A stretch of 26,716 nt of DNA from an uncultured Caryophanales bacterium (GTDB taxonomy: Bacteria > Bacillota_I > Bacilli_A > RFN20 > CAG-826), in the NCBI GenBank assembly GCA_946401755.1, contig CAMIVH010000004.1:1-26716 (forward strand), written 5' to 3'. Each line of letters begins with the position of its first letter. The stretch's first letter is position 1. Made by a program: the position numbers and the translations under genes. Below are positions 8,377 through 17,631 of the stretch, piece by piece. Below the pieces are notes generated by a model. That model saw only the letters and a program-made list of their open reading frames with translations, was not told the DNA's origin and made no database searches.

Positions 8377-11300
8377 ATGAATAATTTCGTCCCACTACGT
8401 GTTGTATCTTGCTATTCTTTTCTTCAAAGTGGTTTAACTATTGAAAGAATTGCGACTGGCGTTAGTAAAAACGCCTACTTTGGTGTGGGCATTTGTGATA
8501 AGGGCGTTATGTATGGTGTCCCATCTTTCATCAAGGAAATGGAGGCCTTAGGAAAGCCCACTATTATTGGTCTAGAAGTTAGTGTGGATAATGACACCTT
8601 AGGACTATACGCCATTAACGAAGATGGTTATCGTCATCTTTTAAAGATTTCTACTGCGATTCAAAAGCAAGAGTTTAATAGAAAGTTCTTAGAAGATAAC
8701 TCTAAAGGATTACTCGCTATTCTTGTGACTTCAAGTGGTCAATTTAAAGACCTTTTCATAGAAAAGAATGAAGGCTTTGCTAGATACTTACTTAACTGGA
8801 ACAACATGTTTAGAAGCGGCTTCTATCTTGGTATTGAAGTGACCAAGAAAGAAGATGTTAAGTACGCTAACGAGATCAGAAAGTTTGCTAGTGAACACTC
8901 CTATGAAACAGTAGCGTTCCCTCAAATTAGATATCTTAAAAAAGACGATGCGATTGTTTTAAGAATTGCGGAAGCTATCGCTAACGAAGAAAATATTAAA
9001 GATAAGAAAGCCGTTGGTCAAGAATACTTTATGAGTATTACTGACTATCAGAAAATCTATACACCTAGAGAAATCTTAAATACCCAAAAGGTGTTAGAGA
9101 AATCTAGTTTTGACTTCCATCAAAAAAGAGGGGAATTATTCCACTACCCAGTTGAAGATAGTCCTAAAGCCTTAAAAGAGAACTGCTACCAAGCACTTAG
9201 CAAACTTGGTTTAGATAAAGATGAGCAATACCTTAAGCGTTTAGATTATGAATTAGAAACAATTAATTCATTAGGCTACGCTGATTATTTCCTTATTGTC
9301 CAAGACTATGTTAGCTTTGCTAAAACTCATGATATCTTAGTGGGTCCTGGTAGAGGTAGCGCCGCTGGTAGCTTAGTCTCATATTTATTAAATATTACAG
9401 AAATTGATCCACTTAAAAATGGATTACAATTTGAAAGATTCTTAAATCCATATCGTAAGACTATGCCTGATATTGACGTGGACTTTATGGATATTAAGCG
9501 TGACTTAGTCGTTGATTATATGCGCGAGAAATACGGTAATGAGCATGTCGCTAATATCGTCACTTTCCAAACCATTCAGGCTAAACAATCTCTTAGAGAT
9601 ATTGGTAGAGTCTATGGTTATCCAAATAACGATATTGATTTACTCTCTAAACGTATCACTAATCCAAAGTATTCTCTTAGAGAAGCCTATAAGAAATTAC
9701 CAGAATTTAAGAAACTCGTTGATAGTGATAACTACTATTTAGAGATTGTCTCTTTAGCGAGTAAGATTGAAGGTCTTATTAGGCAAAGTGGCTTGCACGC
9801 TGCTGGTATCATTTTAAATAACGATTCCTTAGAGGAAGCTTTACCAATCCTTACTGATTTTAATAACCACTACATTTCTCAATATGAAATGGGTTACTTA
9901 GAAGAGCAAGGCTTCTTAAAGATGGACTTCTTAGGATTAAGAAACTTAACCACGATTGATTACTGTGTTGATTTAATCAAAAAGAACAATCCAGATGCGG
10001 ATATCGATGTAAAACATATTCCATACGATGACCATAATGTTTATAAGCTCATTTCTTCCTTACAAACAATGGGTGTCTTCCAACTTGAAAGTTCGGGTAT
10101 GAAAAGAGCCATCTCGATTCTTAAACCAAACTGCTTTAATGATATTGTTGCTTTATTAGCGTTATTTAGACCTGGACCAATGGATTCCATCAATACTTAC
10201 GCTAAGCGTAAAGAAGGCAAAGAAAAGATTATCTATGATGATCCATGTCTAGAACCAATCTTAAAAGAAACATATGGCATTATTGTCTATCAAGAACAAG
10301 TGAATATGATCGCCACCACGATGGCGGGTTTCTCGATGGGCGAAGCCGATATGTTTAGAAGAGCGATTTCTAAAAAGGATATCGATAAACTTTTAGAAAG
10401 TGAAAAAGCCTTTATTGAAGGCTCTATTAAACAAGGTCATAGCGAAAAGACCGCGAAGAAAGTCTTTGACTTTATTAAGAAGTTTGCTAACTATGGGTTT
10501 AATAAATCTCACTCTGTGGCCTACTCTGTTATCGCCTGTCAAATGGCGTATCTTAAGTACTACTATCCACTTGAATTCTATGCGGCGATATTAGAGACAA
10601 GTAGTTCCACTAGCGACACAAAGTTCAACGAATATGTGAGTGAAATGAAACAAAGAAATATCGCTATCATTTCACCTAATATCAATAAGTCTGCGAAAGA
10701 CTTTGTCGTACAAAAAGAAGGATTATTATTCCCTCTTAGTGCCATTAAAGGTATTAACGAATTGTTCGTTAACGCCATCTTAGAAGAAAGAAATAATAAC
10801 GGTGAATATAAGGACTTCTTTGATTTTGTCGGTAGAATGTACCGCTACAAGATTAATGAAGCCCAAATTAATAAATTAATTGATGCTGGATGTTTTGATA
10901 CTTTCAATCCATCAAGAGCGTCCTTTAGAGCGAGTGTGAAGAGTGCTTTGCAGTACGCTGAACTTGTCTTTAAAGAAAATGACCAACTTAATATTGGATT
11001 CTCTGATTTAATCACACCATATCTTATCGAAGATCATGATGACCCATTAGAGAATTTAGATAAAGAATATGATGTCTTAGGAATTATGCTTTCTAATAAT
11101 CCGCTTCACTATAAGACAGATATCTTAAGGGCGAAGAAGGTAACACCGATTGTCGAGGCTAAAAACGAGTTTAAAGCCGTGATTGCCGGTATGGTGAGAA
11201 GCGTGAAAACTATCGCCACTAAGAAGGGCGCCACTATGGCGTTTATCAAGATTATGGATGAGACCGATGAAATCGAACTCACCTTATTCCCTGAAGCTTA

Positions 11301-11418
11301 TGTGGAAGGTATTTCATTATTAGAAAAGAATTCTTTAATCATCGCTACGATTAAACGTGAACAACGTGATGAAAATTATGACTTTATTTGTAATAAAGTA
11401 GAACCATTAGAGGAATAG
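8377..11418 (+). CDS. dnaE: DNA polymerase III alpha subunit, DnaE type
   Basis: 1013 residues of the C-family replicative polymerase. Order: PHP domain, palm (GPGRGSAAGSLVSYLL; catalytic PDIDVDF with D365, D367 and D369), fingers (ESSGMKRAI), the helix-hairpin-helix region with FNKSHSVAYSVIACQMAYLKY, and a C-terminal OB fold (VIAGMVRSVKTI...). In Bacilli DnaE extends primers and hands over to PolC, which would be elsewhere. The N-terminus reads FVPLRVVSCYS where family members have a LHVHSEYS-like motif: both metal-binding histidines are replaced (R8, V10), so the PHP domain is probably not a nuclease. ATG 8377 is chosen over GTG 8359 by homology. AGGAG sits only 1 nt before the ATG, too close for normal use. 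polA follows after 3 nt. Confidence 0.95.
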   Translation: MNNFVPLRVVSCYSFLQSGLTIERIATGVSKNAYFGVGICDKGVMYGVPSFIKEMEALGKPTIIGLEVSVDNDTLGLYAINEDGYRHLLKISTAIQKQEFNRKFLEDNSKGLLAILVTSSGQFKDLFIEKNEGFARYLLNWNNMFRSGFYLGIEVTKKEDVKYANEIRKFASEHSYETVAFPQIRYLKKDDAIVLRIAEAIANEENIKDKKAVGQEYFMSITDYQKIYTPREILNTQKVLEKSSFDFHQKRGELFHYPVEDSPKALKENCYQALSKLGLDKDEQYLKRLDYELETINSLGYADYFLIVQDYVSFAKTHDILVGPGRGSAAGSLVSYLLNITEIDPLKNGLQFERFLNPYRKTMPDIDVDFMDIKRDLVVDYMREKYGNEHVANIVTFQTIQAKQSLRDIGRVYGYPNNDIDLLSKRITNPKYSLREAYKKLPEFKKLVDSDNYYLEIVSLASKIEGLIRQSGLHAAGIILNNDSLEEALPILTDFNNHYISQYEMGYLEEQGFLKMDFLGLRNLTTIDYCVDLIKKNNPDADIDVKHIPYDDHNVYKLISSLQTMGVFQLESSGMKRAISILKPNCFNDIVALLALFRPGPMDSINTYAKRKEGKEKIIYDDPCLEPILKETYGIIVYQEQVNMIATTMAGFSMGEADMFRRAISKKDIDKLLESEKAFIEGSIKQGHSEKTAKKVFDFIKKFANYGFNKSHSVAYSVIACQMAYLKYYYPLEFYAAILETSSSTSDTKFNEYVSEMKQRNIAIISPNINKSAKDFVVQKEGLLFPLSAIKGINELFVNAILEERNNNGEYKDFFDFVGRMYRYKINEAQINKLIDAGCFDTFNPSRASFRASVKSALQYAELVFKENDQLNIGFSDLITPYLIEDHDDPLENLDKEYDVLGIMLSNNPLHYKTDILRAKKVTPIVEAKNEFKAVIAGMVRSVKTIATKKGATMAFIKIMDETDEIELTLFPEAYVEGISLLEKNSLIIATIKREQRDENYDFICNKVEPLEE

Positions 11419-11421
11419 ATT

Positions 11422-14019
11422 ATGCCAAAGATTACAATCATTGATGGAAACTCCTTGCTCTTTAGAGCATACTTCGCTACCGCCTATCCAGGCGTTGAGA
11501 TTATGCGTACACAGGACGGTACTCCTACTAACGCAATTTTTGCTTTCTCTAGCATGATCAATAAAATCCTCTCCACTCTTAAGCCAGAAGAAGGTTTAAT
11601 GGTTGCTTTTGATGCTGGTAAAGATACCTTTAGAAAAGAACAACTCGAATCATATAAGGCTAATAGAAAACCAACTCCAGAAGATTTAGTGAGACAATTC
11701 CCAATGGCTAGAGACTTCTTAAAAGCTCTAGGTATTTTCCAATTCGAGCAACATGGTTATGAAGGCGATGATATCGCTGGTACTGTCGCTAAACTTGCAG
11801 AGAAAGAAGGCTACACAGTCACTATCTATACATCTGATAGAGACTTTCTCCAATTAGTGGATAATAACATCACTGTTAATATCATCAGAAAAGGTATGTC
11901 AGATATTGTTGCAATGACCCCTGAAACTGTTAAAGAAATGTATGGCTTTGAACCTCTTCAAATCATTGACTATAAAGGCCTTAGAGGTGACGCGAGTGAT
12001 AACCTACCAGGTATCAAAGGTGTTGGTGAAAAAACTGCGGTTAAATTAATCCAAGAATACGGTAGTTTCGATAATATTATCGCTCATGCGAGTGATATTA
12101 AAGGTAAGCTTGGTGAGGCTATTGTTGCCGATCAAGAAACCGGTAGATTATCTCGTGATTTAGCCATCATTAAAACAGATGTACCTTTACCATTTACTGT
12201 GAAGGAAACAATCTATCAAGGTTATGACTTTACTTCCGTTAGTGAGTACTGCCAAAAGTATGAACTAAAACAGTTTATGTCTAAGATTGTTCAAAAATGG
12301 AAGAAGGTCGAATTAGAGCAAGCTGAAATCAATGTGAAAGTTGTTTCTTCTTTTAAAGAAGTAGGCACTCCTAAAGAAGTTGGCTTAGCCTTAGATTACG
12401 CGGATGATAACTATTCAATGGGTTCTTTATATGGTTTAGCGGTCGCTAGTGAAAACGGTAACTATTATATCGCTATCGATGACCTTAAAAAGGATCAAGC
12501 GGCTTTAGATTTGCTTAAGAATCCTGATGTTAAAAAATACTGTTATGACTATAAAGCGATTAAAGTAGCCTTAGCGAAAAACGATATCGCTATCACTGGT
12601 TTATACTTTGATCTATTAGTAGCATCATACCTAGTTGATTCTTCTTTAAAGAACGATGTTGAAGTTGTGATGAATATATATGGTATTGACTTATCTAATG
12701 GTGCAGAGATGTTATCATTACTAAGTAATGAAGATAGTCAAAAGACCGGTAAAATTGCTTTCTTTAGCTGGAAGCTCGCTTCTAGAGTGACTGAAGAACT
12801 AAAGAAAACAGAATCTTTAAAACTCTATCAAGAACTTGAAACACCACTTATCGATACTTTAGCGGATATGGAAATCGAAGGTTTCCCAATTGATATTAAA
12901 GTGCTCGATGAATTTGGTGATGAATATAAAAAGAAAGCCAAAGAATTAGAAGAAGAAATCTACGCTTTAGCGGGTGAGAAATTTAATATTGCTTCCCCTA
13001 AACAAATTGGTGAAATCTTATTCAATAAATTAGGCTTATCTTCCAATAAGAAACAATCAACATCTGTGGACTTTCTTAAGGAAATTCAAGATGAACACCC
13101 TATTGTTTCTAAGATTTTAGAATATAGAAAATACTTCAAACTCATTACTACATATGTTGAAGGTTTAAAGAACAATGTCTATCCAGATGGTAAGATTCAT
13201 GCGAAGTTCAATCAAGCATTGACCACTACTGGAAGACTATCCTCTTCAGATCCAAACTTACAGAACATTTCTGTTCGTGATGAAGAAGGTAAACTCATTA
13301 GAAAAGCCTTCTATTATCAAGATGAAAACTATGAGATTTTATCTCTCGACTATTCTCAAATCGAATTAAGAGTTTTGGCCGCTTTAAGTAACTGCCAGGC
13401 TCTTAAAGATATCTTCCTCTCACATGAGGATATTCATAGCGCTACCGCTAAGAAGATATTTAACCTTCAAGGAGAACCAACTCCATTACAAAGAAGAAAG
13501 GCTAAAACCGTTAACTTTGGCGTAGTATATGGCATCTCTGATTGGGGCTTAGCAGAGCAACTTGAAATCGGTCCAAAAGAAGCTGGTGCTATTATCTCTT
13601 CTTTCTATCAATCATTCCCAGAAGTTGCAACTTTCTTCCAGAAGATTGTGGCGGATGCTACTAGGGATGGCTATGTCTCTACACTATTAGGAAGACGTAG
13701 ATATCTTAGGGAACTACATGACGCTAATTATAACGTTAGAGAATCCGCCAAAAGAGCGGCCATGAATGCACCTGTTCAAGGTACAGCTGCGGACTTAATT
13801 AAATATGCGATGAATAAAGTCCATCAAGCTTTGCTTGATAATAAGTTAGAAACTCGTATGATTTGTCAAATCCATGACGAACTTATTTTCAGGGTTCCTA
13901 AGAAAGAAAAAGAAACTGCTTATAAATTAATTAAGGATATTATGGAAAATGCCTTATATATCGATGTTCCATTAGAAGTTGATGGAGGATTCGGTAGAGA
14001 TTGGTATTCCGCTAAATAG
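11422..14019 (+). CDS. polA: DNA polymerase I
   Basis: 865 residues. An N-terminal 5'-3' flap nuclease domain (about 1-290; DGNSLLFRAYFA, YEGDDIAGTVA, DRDFLQLVDN, GVGEKTAVKLIQEYG) is followed by a 3'-5' exonuclease-like domain and an A-family polymerase domain: motif A LDYSQIELR (D643), motif B RRKAKTVNFGVVYG, motif C QIHDELIF (D819). It removes primers and fills gaps in lagging-strand synthesis and repair. The exonuclease-like domain lacks the DxE of the first motif (LALDYADDN instead), so proofreading is probably lost, as is known for the Bacillus enzyme. The gene starts 3 nt after dnaE and is followed 11 nt later by mutM-coaE. Confidence 0.96.
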   Translation: MPKITIIDGNSLLFRAYFATAYPGVEIMRTQDGTPTNAIFAFSSMINKILSTLKPEEGLMVAFDAGKDTFRKEQLESYKANRKPTPEDLVRQFPMARDFLKALGIFQFEQHGYEGDDIAGTVAKLAEKEGYTVTIYTSDRDFLQLVDNNITVNIIRKGMSDIVAMTPETVKEMYGFEPLQIIDYKGLRGDASDNLPGIKGVGEKTAVKLIQEYGSFDNIIAHASDIKGKLGEAIVADQETGRLSRDLAIIKTDVPLPFTVKETIYQGYDFTSVSEYCQKYELKQFMSKIVQKWKKVELEQAEINVKVVSSFKEVGTPKEVGLALDYADDNYSMGSLYGLAVASENGNYYIAIDDLKKDQAALDLLKNPDVKKYCYDYKAIKVALAKNDIAITGLYFDLLVASYLVDSSLKNDVEVVMNIYGIDLSNGAEMLSLLSNEDSQKTGKIAFFSWKLASRVTEELKKTESLKLYQELETPLIDTLADMEIEGFPIDIKVLDEFGDEYKKKAKELEEEIYALAGEKFNIASPKQIGEILFNKLGLSSNKKQSTSVDFLKEIQDEHPIVSKILEYRKYFKLITTYVEGLKNNVYPDGKIHAKFNQALTTTGRLSSSDPNLQNISVRDEEGKLIRKAFYYQDENYEILSLDYSQIELRVLAALSNCQALKDIFLSHEDIHSATAKKIFNLQGEPTPLQRRKAKTVNFGVVYGISDWGLAEQLEIGPKEAGAIISSFYQSFPEVATFFQKIVADATRDGYVSTLLGRRRYLRELHDANYNVRESAKRAAMNAPVQGTAADLIKYAMNKVHQALLDNKLETRMICQIHDELIFRVPKKEKETAYKLIKDIMENALYIDVPLEVDGGFGRDWYSAK

Positions 14020-14030
14020 GATATAAGAAT

Positions 14031-15461
14031 ATGCCAGAATTACCAGAAGTAGAAACAGTTAAAAATGTCTTATTACCGATTGTCAAAGATCGTAAGATTC
14101 TTTCAATTGAGGTTTTAAGAAAATCAATTGTTAACGGTCTTGATAAAGAGTTTATTTCATTCTTAATGAATGAAACATTTTTAAATATTACTAGACGCGG
14201 TAAATTCTTATTAATCCATTTAACCAATGATAAAGTCCTTATCTCCCATTTAAGAATGGAAGGTAAATATATCGAATTATTAGAGAGTGAAGAGAACACT
14301 AAATACGCTCGTGTTGTCTTCCATTTAGATAATGGACATAAGCTCTGCTACGACGATTCTAGATCTTTTGGCAGAATGATTATGTCAAACGAGGCTAATT
14401 ATCTTAAAGAAAAAGAAATCGCTAAGTTAGGACCAGAACCTTTTGAAGTAGATGATGTTTCTAACTTAGTCAAACAATGTCAAAGAATTAGTTTACCAAT
14501 TAAGACTGCTTTATTAACTCAAACTCTTATTACTGGACTCGGAAATATCTATGTTGATGAAGTTCTTTTCGCTAGTAAGATTCATCCTTTAACTCCAGCG
14601 AAATTCATCACTAAATATGAATGGGAAACCATCATCAAAGAATCAAAGAGAATTCTTACTGAAGCTATCAAAGCAGGAGGCTCAACGATTAAGAGTTATC
14701 ATCCTGGTAAAGACATCTCAGGTGAATTCCAAACAAAACTCCTCGCTTATGGCCGAAAAGGTGAAAAGTGTGTTTCACGTCACGCTTTTATGCGCTTTAT
14801 TGCCGTAAATGGCCGTGGAACCACCTATTGTCCAAAGTGTCAAATCAAGCTTGGAGCCCCTATTAAAATCGCTATTGTGGGCAAGATTGCCTCTGGTAAA
14901 TCCACTGTTCTAGATGAGTTTAATAAGGGTGGTTACTGCACCATTTCTTCTGACAAAATTGTCCATGAACTCTACGCCCAAAAAGAGGTTCAGGATCTAA
15001 TCAATAAACGACTTAAGGTTGAGGGTGAAAAATTATTTATCGAAAATTTAAGAGAACACCTCGCTACTCACCCAGCGGACTTAGAAAGATTAGAGAAGAT
15101 TGTTCACCCATTAGTGAAGAAAGAAATCGAGAAATCATTCAAGGCTAGTAAGTCTCCTTTACTTGTTGCTGAAGTCCCACTTCTATTTAAAGCTAAGATG
15201 CAAGACATGTTTGATGTCATCATCGGTATAGATATTGACGAGAAGATTCAACTTGAAAGACTAAAGATTAGAGACCAAGAAAAAAGCGCTTTTTTAAAGC
15301 GCATTAATGATGAGAATAATTTGTTCGATGAACATCGATTAGACTTAGACTTTATCGTTATAAATAACGATACATTAGCCTCTTTAAGAAAAGATACTAA
15401 GGCAATTATTGATAAATTGCTAAGTCGCCTAAATCCACTTCTTCACCGCACATCGATCTAA
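14031..15461 (+). CDS. mutM-coaE: fusion: formamidopyrimidine-DNA glycosylase (MutM) - dephospho-CoA kinase (CoaE)
   Basis: 476 residues in one uninterrupted frame. Residues 1 to about 273 are MutM/Fpg: the N-terminal catalytic MPELPEVETV (P2, E3), the helix-two-turn-helix segment near TGLGNIYVDEVLF, and the C-terminal zinc-finger region ending GRGTTYCPKCQ. This enzyme removes 8-oxoguanine and formamidopyrimidines. About 5 residues later CoaE begins (KIAIVGKIASGKST, P-loop G284-T292) and runs about 199 residues, a full-length dephospho-CoA kinase (last step of CoA synthesis). No stop or start codon separates the parts. The zinc finger reads C247-V-S-R-H251, then C267-P-K-C270: the usual second cysteine is R250, with H251 as possible substitute ligand. 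The last 56 bp overlap the end of dnaI on the other strand. Confidence 0.93.
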   Translation: MPELPEVETVKNVLLPIVKDRKILSIEVLRKSIVNGLDKEFISFLMNETFLNITRRGKFLLIHLTNDKVLISHLRMEGKYIELLESEENTKYARVVFHLDNGHKLCYDDSRSFGRMIMSNEANYLKEKEIAKLGPEPFEVDDVSNLVKQCQRISLPIKTALLTQTLITGLGNIYVDEVLFASKIHPLTPAKFITKYEWETIIKESKRILTEAIKAGGSTIKSYHPGKDISGEFQTKLLAYGRKGEKCVSRHAFMRFIAVNGRGTTYCPKCQIKLGAPIKIAIVGKIASGKSTVLDEFNKGGYCTISSDKIVHELYAQKEVQDLINKRLKVEGEKLFIENLREHLATHPADLERLEKIVHPLVKKEIEKSFKASKSPLLVAEVPLLFKAKMQDMFDVIIGIDIDEKIQLERLKIRDQEKSAFLKRINDENNLFDEHRLDLDFIVINNDTLASLRKDTKAIIDKLLSRLNPLLHRTSI

Positions 15462-16314
15462 TTGTCTTCACGATTTGTTTAGACATAATCGCACCGGCTT
15501 TTGAATTGCATTCATAGAGCACTTCGATTTCGTCTAATGAGAAGTTGCTGGTAAAGACAGTGAAGAGTCTTTTGTTATAACGTGATGAGATGATTTCATT
15601 GACGATAGCGTCTCTAATAAAATCATTCTTGAATTCATGACCAAAGTCATCGATAACTAAGACTGGAACTGTGCAGTATTGTTCTAATTTTTTCTTGAAT
15701 TCTTCATTGTTTTTCTTGTTTAAGTCACTTAACTCAAGAATACGTTTTGAAGCGTTCATAAAGCAGATTGGAACTTTGCCTTTAAGTTCTCTTTTGGCTA
15801 AGTCGATAACCATCGCTGCAGCGTAATATGACTTACCACTTCTCATACCACCAGTTAAGTAGATCCAATTGGTTTCTTCATTCTTGATGTACTTGTTATA
15901 AACTTGAGTGGCTTTTGTTCTACCTTTAGTTCTATCAAGTTCAGGCATTGTGACATCTAACCATTCGTTTGGGAAATCTTGAATGAGGAACTGTCTTTCA
16001 AAACTGACACGCTTAAGAAGTGTTGGACATGGAATAAGCTGTGTTTCCACGACACCGTTAGCGAATGTTACTTTACTAGTTAAGTAAGCATTTTCTTTCT
16101 TACATTGCTTTAGTCCAGGACAATTTGAGCAGTAATTGATATCTCTTGCAAAATCATAGATTTTGATTACGTTAGAATCAATGTCTTCATCGCTCATTCC
16201 TAAACTCTTACAATACTTGATTGCTTTTGGACATTGGTGAATCACTTCTTTCATTTGATCCAATAAGGAGTCATCTGCTGTGATTTTCATATTGTTAACT
16301 TTAAGCCTTTCCAC
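15406..16314 (-). CDS. dnaI: DnaI-like helicase loader, AAA+ ATPase
   Basis: About 302 residues. An N-terminal region with a cysteine cluster, YCSNCPGLKQC (C62, C65, C71) and C96, resembles the zinc-binding helicase-contact domain of DnaI. The AAA+ core has Walker A GGMRSGKS (155-162), Walker B VLVIDDFG and sensor-1 FTSNFS. It would load the replicative helicase at origins and stalled forks with DnaB. Start choice: a long Shine-Dalgarno match GGAGGTGAT lies inside the dnaB end. It is 8 nt before GTG 16314 but only 2 nt before ATG 16320; ATG 16290 is a third option. The gene overlaps the end of dnaB on one side and the end of mutM-coaE on the other. Confidence 0.85.
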   Translation of the reverse strand: MERLKVNNMKITADDSLLDQMKEVIHQCPKAIKYCKSLGMSDEDIDSNVIKIYDFARDINYCSNCPGLKQCKKENAYLTSKVTFANGVVETQLIPCPTLLKRVSFERQFLIQDFPNEWLDVTMPELDRTKGRTKATQVYNKYIKNEETNWIYLTGGMRSGKSYYAAAMVIDLAKRELKGKVPICFMNASKRILELSDLNKKNNEEFKKKLEQYCTVPVLVIDDFGHEFKNDFIRDAIVNEIISSRYNKRLFTVFTSNFSLDEIEVLYECNSKAGAIMSKQIVKTIRSMCGEEVDLGDLAIYQ

Positions 16315-17617
16315 CGTCATCACCTCCGTTTAATTCATCCATTAATCTGTCCCACTCTAATTCCCAATCGGTATCATCATTACCCTTGGACTTATCAGTA
16401 GGATTTTCTTTATTAGATTTAATGCTCTCAGCTGGGAGCACCATTTTCTTTGTAACTTTCTTCCCGCGCGTTTTCTTATCTATCTTTCTTAAGTAGTTCA
16501 TCGCATCCACTGCGGTTCTAGCGTTTTCTCTAACTAGGGATGCCGCAACTTTTTCTGCGTATGCTCTACTTAGCACGTTATCCGCTTTCGTGAGCACGTA
16601 ATCAACGACTGCGTTAATCACTGGATTTGGAAGATGGTAGTTCTTAGATAAATCATCGATTAATCTAATATCTGCTCGAGCAGGTCTTGTACCATCTTGT
16701 AAGTAAGCCAGATAATCTTTAGGAGCTTTTGTCTCCATTAAGTTAATCTTCTTAGCAAGATCACTTGTTCCTGTATTAATGTTTGGAGCTTCTTCCACAT
16801 TCTTACCTTTGTAGCGGTATTTATAATTGGTTTGCTCTTGCATTAATTTAGTCAACTTATCAAAGTCAATTCTTTGACCTTTTGGTTTCTCCAAGTCATA
16901 GACTTGATTGACAAGATTAGCCGCTTCTTTTTCATCGACTGCGTTAAGTGTCGCTAGTCTTTCAACTTCCTTCATTTCTTCTTTTCTGAAGGAGGATTCT
17001 TTAAGCTGCGATATTTCCTTTATAGCAGTGAAGAATTCTTCGTAATTGAACTGACCTTTGATCTTACCTCTATTACGACCTTTGACTACTTGCTTATCGC
17101 CAGCGGCTTCAACGAAGGCATCATCATCAAGTTGAGGATGGAAGACTTCTGCGAAACTTGCGGTGATTTCTTTACCGTAGTCTTGCTTAGCATCAAGTAA
17201 GTAGATTTTCTTTAATCTCGAGGCATTACTTTCACCGATGCTCCTAATGAGCATGCCGTATAAGAGCGTATCATCGAAGAAGCCACTTGGGGATTTAGGA
17301 GCATACAGTTCGTAATGGTAGATTTTAAAGTCATCACCTTCACTAACGTAAGTCTTTAATAATCCGGCTGCTTCAAGATATCTTCTCGCATCTACGAACG
17401 CACTAGCGGGCATTCTCATACGTAAGAACACTTGCTCATGTGTACACAACGGTGAGACTCTTTCGTTATTAGCTTCACTCCAAAGTGTCATGTATAAAGA
17501 CAAGGCTTCAAAGCCAATCATTGGTTGATAAAGATTGCTCAATGTATCACGGTCATAGTCCGCGATAAGGGAGGCTAATCTTACTTCTAGAAAATCTTGA
17601 TGTGCTAATACTTTCAT
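16301..17617 (-). CDS. dnaB: DnaB-like replication initiation / helicase-loading protein (Bacilli type)
   Basis: 438 residues related to B. subtilis DnaB, the DnaD-like protein that brings helicase to origins; it is not the helicase called DnaB in E. coli. The N-terminus (LIADYDRDTLSNLYQPMIG) resembles the winged-helix DDBH1 domain. The C-terminal half has a DnaD/DnaB_2-like helical domain (LIDDLSKNYHLPNPVINAVVDYVL...YAEKVAASLVRENA...AMNYLRKI), then a charged, low-complexity tail rich in Lys, Asp and Gly. The adjacent dnaI gene supports the call. There is no clear Shine-Dalgarno sequence before the ATG, and a candidate -10 lies only 14 nt away. Upstream is the DnaA-box cluster. Confidence 0.82.
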   Translation of the reverse strand: MKVLAHQDFLEVRLASLIADYDRDTLSNLYQPMIGFEALSLYMTLWSEANNERVSPLCTHEQVFLRMRMPASAFVDARRYLEAAGLLKTYVSEGDDFKIYHYELYAPKSPSGFFDDTLLYGMLIRSIGESNASRLKKIYLLDAKQDYGKEITASFAEVFHPQLDDDAFVEAAGDKQVVKGRNRGKIKGQFNYEEFFTAIKEISQLKESSFRKEEMKEVERLATLNAVDEKEAANLVNQVYDLEKPKGQRIDFDKLTKLMQEQTNYKYRYKGKNVEEAPNINTGTSDLAKKINLMETKAPKDYLAYLQDGTRPARADIRLIDDLSKNYHLPNPVINAVVDYVLTKADNVLSRAYAEKVAASLVRENARTAVDAMNYLRKIDKKTRGKKVTKKMVLPAESIKSNKENPTDKSKGNDDTDWELEWDRLMDELNGGDDGGKA

Positions 17618-17631
17618 AATCGGGTGACGCT

